Origin: Ruania rhizosphaerae
Lineage (GTDB): Bacteria; Actinomycetota; Actinomycetes; Actinomycetales; Beutenbergiaceae
NCBI RefSeq assembly: GCF_009805705.1
Contig: NZ_VSMB01000001.1
Location: forward strand, 1-64,000
Direction of reading: 5' to 3'
Length of the DNA stretch: 64,000 bases
The notes below the pieces were generated by a model, which was not told where the DNA came from, did no database searches, and saw nothing but the letters and a program-made list of their open reading frames with translations. Shown one piece after another: positions 17,381 through 27,197 of the stretch (its first letter is position 1; every line of letters begins with the position of its first letter). The position numbers and the translations under genes are program-made.

Positions 17381-19515
17381 TTGCCCACGTCCGACATCGG
17401 ATTCAGCTTCGCCGCATCACTACCGTGGGCGTGCTTACCCTCGATCGCGCCGCCGAGCTGACTGGCGATCGTGCGCGGAGTGAACAGCAACGTCTTGATC
17501 TTCCCCTTGGACACCTTGACCTCCACACTGGGCCGACCCGGGCCGTCGACGTTCTTGAATACATCCTCAATCATCGTTTCGAGGAAGCGATCCACGGCGC
17601 TGACATGGGCGTCATCCGGAGCCATCTTGGTCAACTGCGAACGCGGGAATGCGCGGTCGATGATCGCTTGCGCCTTCTCGATCTTGACATAGTCGGTAGC
17701 CCGGTTCATCCGCAGTTGCTCGACCTTCATGTCTCGATACTTGATCAGTTCGGGCTCTGCGTCGCGCTCGAGCACGTCTTGATAATTGATGATCTTGTCT
17801 CGCACGCCATCCGGATCGGTCTTGGCCCGAGCCCGCCAGAGCGCCTTGCTCGCCATCCGCCAGATGAGCACCCCGAGCGGCTTGAGATCGGCGGCAACTT
17901 CACCGCCGCCGCCCGCACCCAGTCCCGCAGCGCCTCCGGCAAAGACCTTGAACGTCAACTTCCCGCCTCGCATCGAGAAGCCACCCTCGACCGTGCCGCC
18001 CGCCCCTGCACTGGCTTCGCCCTTGGCCTTGAAGCTCAGGAACTTGCGGTTGTAGAGCAACGTCCCGCCCTCGATCTGGCCGGATGCCTTGACTCCGGCA
18101 TGAGCCGACGCCTTGCCGGAGATCGCCACGGCTCCCCGGAGCGGGTCGATGGCGAACTCACCCTCCGCCGAGGCGTCTGCGCCCGCCATCGCCTCCCCGC
18201 TCGCCCCCAGTGTGAGTCCCACCCCCTGAGCGGCGGTACCGGAGTTCGCCGCGATGTCGCCGGAAATATCTGCCTTCACCGTCACGCCGGCGAGAGCCTT
18301 GGCCGAGCCGCTCGCGTCCACCCCTACCGGGCGACCGCCGACCATGGTCACCGACGCCTGACCTCGCGCACGAGCAAGGAGCCCAGCGAACCCACTGATC
18401 CGCCCCGAGAGCAACACATGGGCGTTCTCCCCGAGCTTGGCGTACGCGCTCCCTTCCAACTGACCGTGCACGCCCAGGAACGTGCCGAGCTCCATCAACG
18501 CCTGGTATTGCTTGTAGGTCATCCCGACGGCGTTGATGTTGTCCGAGGCACTCACGGCGCCACGCGTATAGGCGCCACCGCCCATTCCGCCCGATGCCAC
18601 CCCCGTGGAGAGCGTATTGTCGGTGGACTTCTCACCGGCGGCACGGCGCGAGTGCCACAGGTCGAGCCCGGCCTGGAGCTCATCCTCGCCCATCTCCAGT
18701 ACCTGAGAGTCTTTCACCTTCTTGATCAACGCATCGAGCTTGCCGATGGCCGGGTCGTCGTCACTCGCGCCGTGCGGCTGGGAGGATGAGGCGGCGTTGC
18801 CTGGCTGCTGCTTCTTGCTCCCCTTCTTCTTCGGCTTGGGCCGACCGAACAGCTTTCCGAAGAACCGGCGAACTGGCGCCCCGTCGGACCCTGTCGGCTC
18901 AGAGAGCACGTGCGCAATCTCATGCGCGAGCACGCTCTCCGCACCCTGGCCACGAGCGCCGGCACCGAGAAAGACATCCTGACCAACCGTGAACGCTTCG
19001 GCCGAGAGAGCATCGCCCAGCCGATTCGCCTCCGCCCCCCGGTGAATGCGCACCCGGCCGAGCGGCTGCCCGAACGCACTCTCCATCCGGGCGCGCTCGG
19101 CACCCTGAAGGGGAGCACCACGGCCACGGGCAGATTCGATCCGCCCCGCCAGTTGCTCCCCCAGCGGCCCACCTGCCGGGCCGACCGCCGCGCCCGGGAC
19201 CGCAACCGGAGTGGCTGACCGCCGCAGGTGTGAACAGCCCGAGCCATGACGATCCTGATCGGCGCCCGCCCGCTCCCGCTCGCTGTCCTCGTCCCCCTCG
19301 ATCCGGCGGAGCCTGGCCAGCGCATTCTCAGCCCGTCGGTCCGCCAGTTCTTCGGCCACGTCATCGGCCCGTCCCACCACCAGCCCACTGGTGCCGACAC
19401 CCGCCAGCGGCGCAGGAGACGCCGCGGGTGCCGCAGGATCCGCGTGCGGTGCCTTCTCGGCCTGGGGCCCGGGGGCCGCCGTGATCGCCGAACGTGACAT
19501 GACCCGGTCCGTCAT
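17377..19515 (-). CDS. DUF4157 (eCIS-core) protein, candidate injected effector
   Basis: 712-residue protein. A Pro/Ala-rich N-terminus of about 110 residues precedes the DUF4157 domain (about 117-206: GRVRIHRGAEANRLGDALSA, FTVGQDVFLGAG, HEIAH at 198-202). This domain marks cargo of extracellular contractile injection systems. A basic linker (RPKPKKKGSKKQQ) leads to a long Gly/Ala-rich repetitive beta region with many KA-G and SG-A-AG repeats (about 300-540), which could be membrane-active. An alpha-helical C-terminal domain follows, with charged TDYVKIEKAQAIIDRAF. No known toxin motif is visible. ATG follows GGGAGGG. Driven by CIS-box promoter B. Confidence 0.8.
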   Translation of the reverse strand: MTDRVMSRSAITAAPGPQAEKAPHADPAAPAASPAPLAGVGTSGLVVGRADDVAEELADRRAENALARLRRIEGDEDSERERAGADQDRHGSGCSHLRRSATPVAVPGAAVGPAGGPLGEQLAGRIESARGRGAPLQGAERARMESAFGQPLGRVRIHRGAEANRLGDALSAEAFTVGQDVFLGAGARGQGAESVLAHEIAHVLSEPTGSDGAPVRRFFGKLFGRPKPKKKGSKKQQPGNAASSSQPHGASDDDPAIGKLDALIKKVKDSQVLEMGEDELQAGLDLWHSRRAAGEKSTDNTLSTGVASGGMGGGAYTRGAVSASDNINAVGMTYKQYQALMELGTFLGVHGQLEGSAYAKLGENAHVLLSGRISGFAGLLARARGQASVTMVGGRPVGVDASGSAKALAGVTVKADISGDIAANSGTAAQGVGLTLGASGEAMAGADASAEGEFAIDPLRGAVAISGKASAHAGVKASGQIEGGTLLYNRKFLSFKAKGEASAGAGGTVEGGFSMRGGKLTFKVFAGGAAGLGAGGGGEVAADLKPLGVLIWRMASKALWRARAKTDPDGVRDKIINYQDVLERDAEPELIKYRDMKVEQLRMNRATDYVKIEKAQAIIDRAFPRSQLTKMAPDDAHVSAVDRFLETMIEDVFKNVDGPGRPSVEVKVSKGKIKTLLFTPRTIASQLGGAIEGKHAHGSDAAKLNPMSDVGK

Positions 19516-19560
19516 CGACCCTCCCTCAACGCGCGCGAGCCGTCAGCCCGCACTGCCACG

Positions 19561-19605
19561 AGTCTTCTGCGAACACCACCAGATGGCATCAGTAGCCACT
19601 ACCGA
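19561..19605 (-). promoter_or_regulatory. CIS-box promoter B
   Basis: On the reverse strand TCGGTA-GTGGC-TACTGA (19589-19605), then 22 bases, then AAGACT (19561-19566) as a weaker -10. It precedes the DUF4157 cargo gene. The dyad overlaps the last codons and stop of the upstream AAA+ gene. Confidence 0.55.
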
Positions 19606-21581
19606 GATCCAGCCCACTGCGAGCCCGTCACGCGGCGCCCCAGCTTGGCCATCTCCCGCTCGGCCGCGCGCCGCAGATCCGCCATGCCGACCTGCCTGCG
19701 CTCGGCGACGGCGTCATAGGTCGCGGCCAGCACGATGTTGCGCACGTCGCCGCCGGCGATCTCGAGGGACTCCGCCAGCAGATCCAGATCGACCGGATCA
19801 CCAGGCGCCGTTCCCGGCAACTGCGCCAGGTGCTGCTCCCACAAGCGGCGCCGGGTGGTCACGTCCGGGTCGGGGAAGTGCACCATGAAGTGCAGGCGCC
19901 GGGCGAACGCCGGATCGAGGTTGCCGCGCAAGTTCGTGGCCAGCACCGTGATCCCCTCGAAGGCCTCCATCCGCTGCAGCAGGTAGGCGACCTCCTGGTT
20001 GGCGTAACGGTCACGGGAGTCGGTCACTGCGGACCGGCTCCCGAACAACGCGTCCGCCTCGTCGAAGAACAGCACCGCATTGAGCGACTCCGCCTTCGCG
20101 AACACCCGCTCCAGGTTCTTCTCCGTCTCGCCGATGTACTTGTCCACGACGCTCGAGAGGTCCACTCCGAAGAGGTCCGCACCGAGCGCGTCGGCCAGCA
20201 CGTGCGCGGCGAGAGTCTTCCCCGTTCCCGGACTTCCGGAGAACAGCGCACAGATGCCGGTGCCCTTACCGCCCTTGCCCTGCAGATCTCCCAGGCCCAG
20301 CACCTCGTCGCGGTTGCGCGCCCACCCGATCAGCCGCTCGACCTCGGCGCGCACATGATCGGGCAGCACCAAATCGTCCAGGGTGGCCGGAGTGCCACCG
20401 GAGTGCGCGTGATGACCGGCCGCCAGCATCCGCACCGCGCGCCGCACGTCCTCACCGCTGACCGCGCGACCCTCACGCCGGGCGTCGGCGCGCGCCCGCT
20501 CGGCGACCAGGTCGATCTCCTCCGGCATGATCCGGGCGGCCACCACGTCCGGCCCGACCACGTCCTCCTCGATGGCGTCCCGCCAGAGCTGTTCGCGCTC
20601 TCCCCTGCTCAGACGAGTAGCCGTCACCGTCGACGGCAACAGCTGCGCCCATCGCGGTTCCCACGCGATCGACGCCACCGCCACCACCGGCACCGCGGCA
20701 CGATCGATCAGGTCGAGATGAGCTGTGGCGTGCTGAGCACCGAGGAGCACCAGCACCGCCCCCTCGAGCCCCGCCTCCAGGGTCAGGGATGCGAGCGTGC
20801 GGCGCACCTGGACCGGGTCCGGCGACGTCCCCTCGTGTTCGGGCACACCTGCCTCACGCCCCGACGGCGCCCGCTCCAGATCAGCCACGACGCACGCCAC
20901 CCCCAGACGCCGGCAGGCACCGACCGCGAGCGATGCGGCTGCCGCCCCCGGTGCCGCCTTCACCCAGACCAGCGACTCACCCCCGGCAAGCGCGTCGGCC
21001 ACCTCACCCGAGCCGTCCATGTCCACCGGCGGCGCGTGCACCAACACCCGTTCCACCTCCTGCGGCACCACGGCCGCCCCCAGCACGTGCGACACCACAC
21101 GGTCCGGCACCACCAGCCTGCGGCTCAGCAGCACCCCGTCACCCTCCACACCGATCAACGCGTACCGGCGCAGTCGGCCGCCCCGCTCCAGCAGCCGGCG
21201 GGCCACCGGTTCGGCGCTTCCCAGGCCGGCCGACTCCCAGGCGAGCGCAACGCTCGGGCGAGCTGCGCCGTCGTCACCCGAGAGCAAGCCCGCGAGCAGG
21301 TGCGCACTGGGGTGCGCCTCAGGGAGGCAGGCGAGAGTCAGCACAGTCTGCTCGGTGGAGCTGAGCCCGAAGCGCTCGGCCACCTCGCCCACCCCGGCAT
21401 CCAGGATCTCCAACGATGCCCGGTCGGCAACGAGCGCCGCGAGCGCCGCCCGGGCAAGCCGACCCCCTGACCAGTCACCCTCTGCCGGCGCGGCGCCGGC
21501 CCACACCCCCGCACGTTCACGGCGCTCGACGGCGACCTCCCACGCTGCCAGGACAGCACCAGTCAGGCTGGGGGTCGTCAT
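19599..21581 (-). CDS. AAA+ ATPase of the contractile injection system (Cis15-like)
   Basis: 660-residue ATPase. The N-terminal 400 residues are an adaptor region with a degenerate nucleotide-binding fold. The C-terminal AAA+ module has Walker A GSPGTGKT (about 445-452), Walker B VLFFDEADALFG, sensor 1 in ITVLATN and an arginine-finger segment DPAFARRLHF. Single-module ATPases of this kind accompany every complete eCIS locus; their exact job (assembly or particle remodelling) is not settled. The gene stands alone between the cargo gene and the tail-terminator operon. No CIS box in its orientation was found, so it may be expressed independently. Confidence 0.88.
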   Translation of the reverse strand: MTTPSLTGAVLAAWEVAVERRERAGVWAGAAPAEGDWSGGRLARAALAALVADRASLEILDAGVGEVAERFGLSSTEQTVLTLACLPEAHPSAHLLAGLLSGDDGAARPSVALAWESAGLGSAEPVARRLLERGGRLRRYALIGVEGDGVLLSRRLVVPDRVVSHVLGAAVVPQEVERVLVHAPPVDMDGSGEVADALAGGESLVWVKAAPGAAAASLAVGACRRLGVACVVADLERAPSGREAGVPEHEGTSPDPVQVRRTLASLTLEAGLEGAVLVLLGAQHATAHLDLIDRAAVPVVAVASIAWEPRWAQLLPSTVTATRLSRGEREQLWRDAIEEDVVGPDVVAARIMPEEIDLVAERARADARREGRAVSGEDVRRAVRMLAAGHHAHSGGTPATLDDLVLPDHVRAEVERLIGWARNRDEVLGLGDLQGKGGKGTGICALFSGSPGTGKTLAAHVLADALGADLFGVDLSSVVDKYIGETEKNLERVFAKAESLNAVLFFDEADALFGSRSAVTDSRDRYANQEVAYLLQRMEAFEGITVLATNLRGNLDPAFARRLHFMVHFPDPDVTTRRRLWEQHLAQLPGTAPGDPVDLDLLAESLEIAGGDVRNIVLAATYDAVAERRQVGMADLRRAAEREMAKLGRRVTGSQWAGSR

Positions 21582-21695
21582 GGCAGCAGGGCTTCCAGGT
21601 CAGCACTGTGTTCAATGAACTGCTCCATGAACTGCTGCTTCATGACCTGCACTGTGGCACGGGCACCAGGGCGGCAAGGCCCGCGACGGTGAAGT

Positions 21696-21740
21696 TGGGT
21701 AGGAATTACCGATGTTGCCCCGCACCCGGATTCCTAGCCT
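21696..21740 (+). promoter_or_regulatory. CIS-box promoter D
   Basis: TGGGTA-GGAAT-TACCGA (21696-21712), then 22 bases, then TAGCCT (21735-21740) as -10. It precedes the DUF4255 gene and the three membrane-anchored proteins. Leader about 48 bases. Confidence 0.6.
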
Positions 21741-21794
21741 GAGGAGGCTGCGGATCCGTGCGTGGCGTTGCGGCCGGGAGGCATGGGAGGAACG

Positions 21795-22361
21795 GTGCTG
21801 ATTTCTGCTGTCGAGGACGGCATCGAGAACTTGCTGCGCGCCGCCCTTCCGCTGGAACGTCAGCACGGCGACATCTCCTTCGAGGCCCCCAACAGCACCT
21901 GGTCGGCCACGGTCAACCGGCTCACCGTGAACCTGTTCCTGTACGGGGTGGGCCGGTCCGCCCAACCCCCGATGATGCAGCCGGATCGGCGGGACTCCTC
22001 CGGTCGGGTGGCCCGCAGATTCGCCCTGCCGATGGTGGAGCTGTCGTTCCTCGTGAGCGCATGGGCCGGCTCGGCACGCGACGAGCACGAGCTGCTCAGC
22101 GATGTGCTCACCCGGGCACTGACCTATCCGACCATCCCTGCCGAGCATCTGAGCCTCTCCCTGGACTCCACCGTCCAGCTCGCCGTCGCCAACGACGAGA
22201 AGAACCGGCCCCGTGACGTCTGGGGCGGCCTCGGCGGGAACCTGAAGGCGTCGTTCGTGCTGATCGCCACCGTCGCCGCGGACGCCTACCCCTGGCAGGA
22301 CGCCGCACCAGTGGTGGACCGGGTGGCACCCGCCGTGCTGCCGAGGCCCGGGGCGCCATGA
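21795..22361 (+). CDS. DUF4255 tail-terminator protein (Pvc16/Cis16-like)
   Basis: 188-residue protein matching DUF4255: ISAVEDGIENLLRAALP at the start, NRLTVNLFLYGV, a FALPMVELSFLVSAWAG strand, and a DVWGGLGGNLKASFVLIATV block. In Pvc/Afp-type particles this protein caps the far end of the tube and sheath. GTG 21795 with GGGAGGA four bases upstream is preferred to the two earlier in-frame starts. It opens the forward operon and overlaps the next gene by 4 bases, linking the tail cap to the membrane proteins downstream. Confidence 0.85.
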   Translation: MLISAVEDGIENLLRAALPLERQHGDISFEAPNSTWSATVNRLTVNLFLYGVGRSAQPPMMQPDRRDSSGRVARRFALPMVELSFLVSAWAGSARDEHELLSDVLTRALTYPTIPAEHLSLSLDSTVQLAVANDEKNRPRDVWGGLGGNLKASFVLIATVAADAYPWQDAAPVVDRVAPAVLPRPGAP

Positions 22362-24661
22362 GGATCGACAGCGTCATCGATCGCGCCGAGATCGCCCCGG
22401 GCTCGGCCGGTGTGATTCCGCTCGATGTGGTCAACACCAGCGACGTCATCGACACGCTGAGCGTCCGCACGCTCGGCTTCCCCGCGAGCGTCACCACACG
22501 CAGCGAACCGGAGGAGCTCACCCTCTTTCCCGAGGCCGAAGGACGCCTCGAGGTCCAACTTGCCTTTCCCGACACCTTTCCAGCGGGCAACTACCACGTG
22601 ACCTTGGTGGTCCAGGGGCGCGCCGCTGGAAGCACCGAGGCCTTCCATGACGTCGAGGTGACGGTGCCGCCCCGGCCGGAAGCGTCCATCTCCGCGAGGC
22701 CGACGCTGGTGCGCACCCGCGGCCGGGCGATCTTCGAGGTCACGGTGGACAACACCGGCAACACCACCCTCGATCTGGCGCTGCGGGCCCTCGATACGGA
22801 CAGGAGTCTGCGCACGTCCATCGCCCCTGCCACGTTGTCGGTCCCGATCGCAGGCACAGCGGTCACAGCCGTCACAGCGCGCGGCCCGCGCCAGCTGCTC
22901 GGCACCGACCAGGACCGGCCGTTCCGCGTGGTGGCCGAGGCCGAAGGCACCACGGCCGACGTCACGCTCACGCTGCGCCAACGCCCGGTGTTCGGCCGTG
23001 GCGTGATCACGATGCTGGTGCTGATGGCCATCTTGGCGGCGTGGGCGGTCGCCATGCTGGTCGGCATGCGCGAGGTGCTCGGCACCGATCCACCCACCCG
23101 GGTCGCACCCGCCTCATTCTTCGCTGCGAGCCCTGAGGGGGATGGCGGCATGAGCGGCACTGGCGATACCGGCAGTGCTGAGGGTGCGGGTGTTGCCGAT
23201 CCAGCCACGGGCGCCGCACCTGCGGGCGCTGTCAGCAAGGACGGTCTGCTGCCGGTCGGCGTCGGTGCCACGATCACCGGAACAGTGCAGGGCGCCGACG
23301 ACCCCGCGGGCGTCGGTCGCCTCAACGTCGAAGCGCTCCGGGAGTCGGCCGACGGGTTGGTCCTCGTCTCCTCGGCTGCCAGCCAGACCGACGGCACCTA
23401 CACCCTGTCAGGCCTCTTCCCGGGTGAGTACCTGGTGCGCGTCTCCTCACCCGGGTACGAGACCGTGTGGCATCCCTCCAGCACCGAGGAATCGACCGCG
23501 ACGCCGGTCCAGGCCTCGGCGCAGGAGGTGACCGACGGGGTCGACCTGGTGGTGACCGGCGACCCGGCCTCGATCGCCGGGAGGGTCAGCACCGGTGACG
23601 TCGACGACGCCGAGGTCACGGTGACGGCGACGCCCACCTGGGCGGCGGAGGATCTCCCACCCCTCGAGGTCCAGACCGATGGCGAGGGCCGGTACGAGCT
23701 CACCGGTCTCGTCGCACCCGGAACCTACGACCTGACCTTCACCGCGGACGGGTACCAGCCCACGAGCATCACCGAGACGGTCCTGGGCGGGCAGGAACGG
23801 CTCGCGCTCGACGTCACCCTCGGCACCGGCGCAGGCACGATCGCCGGGACGGTCACCGACGGCACAGACGGCACAGACGGCACAGACGGCACAGACGGCA
23901 CAGACGGCACTGCGGGACTCGGGGGTGTGGAGGTGTCGACCACCCTCGATGGTGAGGAGATCGTCGTCGGCACTCCCACGATCGGGCAGGTCGGCTCGTT
24001 CGTGATCGCCGGTCTCCCGACCCCAGGAACCTATGTGCTGACCGTCAGCAAGGACGGCTACGGCACCGAGAGCGTCGTCGTCGACCTCGGCGCCGGTGAG
24101 TCGAACACCGGGGTGAACGTCGCTCTCTCCGGGGGCGCCGGAACGATCACCGGTCGCGTCGTCGACGAATCCGGCCGGGGCGTGGGCGGTGTGGAGGTCA
24201 GCGCGGGCGGTGCCGGCACCGTGTCGACCACCACGCTCACCGCAGGCGATGTCGGCGCGTTCGTCCTGCCAGGGGTGCAGGGCACGGCCACGGTGACCTT
24301 GACGTTCACCCGGGAGGGCTACGTCTCTGCCTCCACGCCGGTCGACATGACGCAAGCTCCGCCGTCGGGCATCGAGGTCACCCTCGCCGAGCTGTACGGA
24401 ACGATCCAGGGGCAGGTGACCGACTCCGACGGGGGTGTCGCCGGCGTCCAGGTGGAGGCCACCGACGGCGCGAACGTGTATCGCACTACCTCGACCGCCA
24501 GTGGCAGCGCAGGGGCGGGCTCCTACCTCCTGCCCGATCTGCCCCCGGGCAGCTACACGGTGTCCCTGGTCCGCGACCAAGTGGCGGTGACCACGGCGAT
24601 CGTGGACGTGGAGCAGGGGACGCCGGCCGTCCAGGACCTGCCGCTACCGGAGGGCGGCTGA
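22358..24661 (+). CDS. Membrane-anchored modular protein 1 (CisA-like candidate)
   Basis: 767 residues. The first 210 form two beta-sandwich domains (DVVNTSDVIDTLSVRTLGFP; VTVDNTGNTTLDLALRALD), without a signal peptide, hence cytoplasmic. A membrane helix (about 216-237, ITMLVLMAILAAWAVAMLVG) follows. The rest is a chain of carboxypeptidase-regulatory/Cna-B-type repeats of about 80 residues with GTI-G-V and PGTY-LT motifs, predicted outside the membrane. A (Gly-Thr-Asp) tandem stretch lies near residues 502-516. The arrangement resembles membrane proteins reported next to the tail cap in Streptomyces CIS loci (CisA), thought to dock the particle on the membrane; the equivalence is inferred. 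Confidence 0.75.
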   Translation: MRIDSVIDRAEIAPGSAGVIPLDVVNTSDVIDTLSVRTLGFPASVTTRSEPEELTLFPEAEGRLEVQLAFPDTFPAGNYHVTLVVQGRAAGSTEAFHDVEVTVPPRPEASISARPTLVRTRGRAIFEVTVDNTGNTTLDLALRALDTDRSLRTSIAPATLSVPIAGTAVTAVTARGPRQLLGTDQDRPFRVVAEAEGTTADVTLTLRQRPVFGRGVITMLVLMAILAAWAVAMLVGMREVLGTDPPTRVAPASFFAASPEGDGGMSGTGDTGSAEGAGVADPATGAAPAGAVSKDGLLPVGVGATITGTVQGADDPAGVGRLNVEALRESADGLVLVSSAASQTDGTYTLSGLFPGEYLVRVSSPGYETVWHPSSTEESTATPVQASAQEVTDGVDLVVTGDPASIAGRVSTGDVDDAEVTVTATPTWAAEDLPPLEVQTDGEGRYELTGLVAPGTYDLTFTADGYQPTSITETVLGGQERLALDVTLGTGAGTIAGTVTDGTDGTDGTDGTDGTDGTAGLGGVEVSTTLDGEEIVVGTPTIGQVGSFVIAGLPTPGTYVLTVSKDGYGTESVVVDLGAGESNTGVNVALSGGAGTITGRVVDESGRGVGGVEVSAGGAGTVSTTTLTAGDVGAFVLPGVQGTATVTLTFTREGYVSASTPVDMTQAPPSGIEVTLAELYGTIQGQVTDSDGGVAGVQVEATDGANVYRTTSTASGSAGAGSYLLPDLPPGSYTVSLVRDQVAVTTAIVDVEQGTPAVQDLPLPEGG
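23861..23905 (+). repeat. 9-bp tandem repeat encoding Gly-Thr-Asp
   Basis: Five exact copies of GGCACAGAC in frame inside the first membrane-anchored protein gene. A related GGCACTGAC repeat occurs at 32378-32413. Copy-number variation by slippage would preserve the frame. Confidence 0.9.
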
Positions 24662-24662
24662 G

Positions 24663-27197
24663 ATGCACGTCGATATCACACCGCGGCGCGTCACGGCGGT
24701 CCCCGGGATGCCCAGCGAGTTCCTGGTCACGGTCACCAACACCAGCGAGGTCATCGGCGGCTATTCGCTGCGCGCACTCGGGGTGGACCCCGAGTGGGTC
24801 ACCTGTGACGAACCGGAACCACGCCTGTTTCCCGGCGAATCCACGACGGCGCAGCTCACCGTGCGCTTGCCCGACCGCTCTCCCGCGGGCGACCGGGCAG
24901 TCGCGATCCAGGTCACCGACCTGGGCGATCCCTCCCGCATCTGCGTGGAGGAGGCGGTGGTCGACGTTGCCCCCGCCCCGCACGCCCGGGTCGATCTCGA
25001 CCCTGCGACGGTCACCGCCGGCCGGTCGGCCGGGTACAGCTGCACCGTCTCGAACGAGGGCAACACGGTGCAGCTGCTCCGGCTGGAAGCGCTCGACCCG
25101 GAGGACCGCACCACCTTCGACTTCCAGCCCCGGGAGGTGAGGCTGGGACCCGGAGCCAGTACCACCGTGGACCTGAGGGCGAAGGCGCGGCGGCCGTTCC
25201 TGGGGGATGCGGCACTACGCCCGTTCACGGTGCGGGCCTCCGGTCCGGGGCTGCCCGACGCCGACCACGTCCCGGCCGCCGCGGGCATGTTCGTGCAGCG
25301 GCCCCGGCTCTCCCGGGCAGCGCTCGGCCTCGTCGGGTTGATCGCGGCCATCACCGTGTTCGCGACGGTGATCACGATCGCACTCAGCTCGATCGCGGCC
25401 CAGTCCGCCGCCGACCGTGACCTGGCCCTGCAGGTCGCTCAGGCGCGTGAGCAGGAACCCGAGGCTGGCCGGGCCGAGGTCACCGGCTCCGTGGTCGAGA
25501 TCAGTACGGGAGCCACCGCACCCGGGGTGTCGGTCGAGCTGTTCCCGGCAGAGGACGCCAGCACCCCGTTGTTGTCCACCGCCACCGACGACGACGGGCA
25601 GTTCAGCCTCACCCAGCTGCCGGCCGGTGACTTCCTGCTGCGGGTTCGAGGAGCCGGCTTCGCCGAGGTCTGGTACCCGACGGCGGGGACGGCCGCCGAT
25701 GCGACCCCGCTCACCCTGGCCGAGGGTGGCTCGATCGAGGATCTCCTGGTGATCGTCGGAGGCGTTCCGGCGCAGGTCGCTGGAGCAGTCAGCGGTGAGG
25801 ACGTCAGCGGTGCGTCGTTGCGGGTAGAGCTGCCGCTGGACGAGGAACCGTTGGAGGGTGAGGTCGAGCCGGCCGCCGACGATCCGCCGGCCGACGGCAC
25901 CGGCGGTGGCGCCCTGGTGCGCAGCGTCCCGATCAGTGAGGACGGCACATTCGACGTCGCCGACCTCCCGTCCCCTGCGGTCTACGACCTCGTCGTGAGC
26001 AAACCTGGTTATGCGACCTCCGTCCAGCGCATCGACCTCGCGGCCGGTGAACGCCGTGACGACATCGCTCTCAGTCTGACGCTGGGTGATGGCTCGATCA
26101 CCGGCACCATCGACGGACCGGAGGGACCGATCAGCGGTGCCACGGTCGTGGCGACCTCGGGCCAGACGCGGGTCGAGACCGTCAGCCTGACCGAAGGGGA
26201 GACCGGCGGCTTCGTTCTGCGTGAGCTGCCGACGCCGGCCACGTACACGATCGCGGTATCCGCCACGGGCTACGCGCCGGCGTCATTGACCGTGACGCTC
26301 ACGGCCGGTCAGCAGTTCACGGGTGTGGACGTCGTGCTGGGCCCCGACCATGGCACGCTCGCCGGCACGGTGACACTGGAGGGCGAGGGGGCAGGCGGGG
26401 TTCTCGTCACGGTCTCCGACGGCGTGACGACCCTGCAGACCGTGTCCCGGTCCACCACGCCGACGGGTGCGTGGGAGCTGGCAGGCGTCCCGCTCCCTGG
26501 TGACTACACCGTGACCTTCGCCCGCCAGGGCTTGGAGTCGCGTGTGCTCTCGGTCAGTGTCGACGCGTTCGGGGTGGTGACCTCCCAGGCCAGCGCCACC
26601 TCGATCGACGTCGCGATGCGGTCGGCCACGGCCAGCCTGTCCGGACTGGTGCGGCAGACACGGGGTGGCGCAGCGGCGCAGCCAGTGGGCAACGTCGTCG
26701 TGACAGTGAGTTCGGGGGCGGCCGACCGGGTGGTCACGACAGCGTCGGTGCCGACAGCCGACGTCGGCCGGTACCAGATCGAGAATCTGCCGCCCGGCAC
26801 CTACACCGTGACCTTCACCCGCAGTGGCACCCGGCCCACCTCCGAGATCATCGAGCTGGATGCCGCTCAACACCACACCCTCGATCCGGTGCTCGTGGCG
26901 CCGGCCCGCATCGGGGGCACGGTGACCGCGGGCGGAGAACCGATCGTCGACGGCAGCCTCACGCTGTACCGGGCCGACGAGTACGGGACCTCCGCCCCAC
27001 CGGTGGCTCAGACCAGGACCGACAGCGCCGGACGGTTCGTGATCGAGGACGTCGCGGCACCGGAGCACTACGTCCTGGAGGCGCGCACGCCCACCGGCAG
27101 CATCGTCGGCACCTCGCCCCCGTTCACGCTCGAGGCCAGCGAAGACCGCACGGTCGACATCAGTGGCACCACCGAGTCCGGCGGAGGAACCTCATGA
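24663..27197 (+). CDS. Membrane-anchored modular protein 2
   Basis: 844-residue paralogue of the preceding protein, with the same order of parts. Two cytoplasmic beta-sandwich domains (VTVTNTSEVIGGYSLRALG; CTVSNEGNTVQLLRLEALD) share the V-NTS-VI and V-N-GNT motifs with protein 1. The membrane helix is at about 219-243 (LGLVGLIAAITVFATVITIA). External repeats (about 270-840) have GSITG and PATYTIAVSATGYAPASL motifs. The start is one base after the previous stop. It probably forms a complex with proteins 1 and 3, given the operon and the shared plan. Function is otherwise unknown. Confidence 0.75.
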   Translation: MHVDITPRRVTAVPGMPSEFLVTVTNTSEVIGGYSLRALGVDPEWVTCDEPEPRLFPGESTTAQLTVRLPDRSPAGDRAVAIQVTDLGDPSRICVEEAVVDVAPAPHARVDLDPATVTAGRSAGYSCTVSNEGNTVQLLRLEALDPEDRTTFDFQPREVRLGPGASTTVDLRAKARRPFLGDAALRPFTVRASGPGLPDADHVPAAAGMFVQRPRLSRAALGLVGLIAAITVFATVITIALSSIAAQSAADRDLALQVAQAREQEPEAGRAEVTGSVVEISTGATAPGVSVELFPAEDASTPLLSTATDDDGQFSLTQLPAGDFLLRVRGAGFAEVWYPTAGTAADATPLTLAEGGSIEDLLVIVGGVPAQVAGAVSGEDVSGASLRVELPLDEEPLEGEVEPAADDPPADGTGGGALVRSVPISEDGTFDVADLPSPAVYDLVVSKPGYATSVQRIDLAAGERRDDIALSLTLGDGSITGTIDGPEGPISGATVVATSGQTRVETVSLTEGETGGFVLRELPTPATYTIAVSATGYAPASLTVTLTAGQQFTGVDVVLGPDHGTLAGTVTLEGEGAGGVLVTVSDGVTTLQTVSRSTTPTGAWELAGVPLPGDYTVTFARQGLESRVLSVSVDAFGVVTSQASATSIDVAMRSATASLSGLVRQTRGGAAAQPVGNVVVTVSSGAADRVVTTASVPTADVGRYQIENLPPGTYTVTFTRSGTRPTSEIIELDAAQHHTLDPVLVAPARIGGTVTAGGEPIVDGSLTLYRADEYGTSAPPVAQTRTDSAGRFVIEDVAAPEHYVLEARTPTGSIVGTSPPFTLEASEDRTVDISGTTESGGGTS

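Noticed and set aside
21696-21712. CIS box D acting also towards the AAA+ gene
   Set aside because: In the reverse direction no TANNNT hexamer lies at 22-23 bases, unlike the forward direction.
23861-23905. Short tandem array as a CRISPR
   Set aside because: The units are contiguous 9-mers without spacers and lie in frame within a coding sequence; no cas genes are present.
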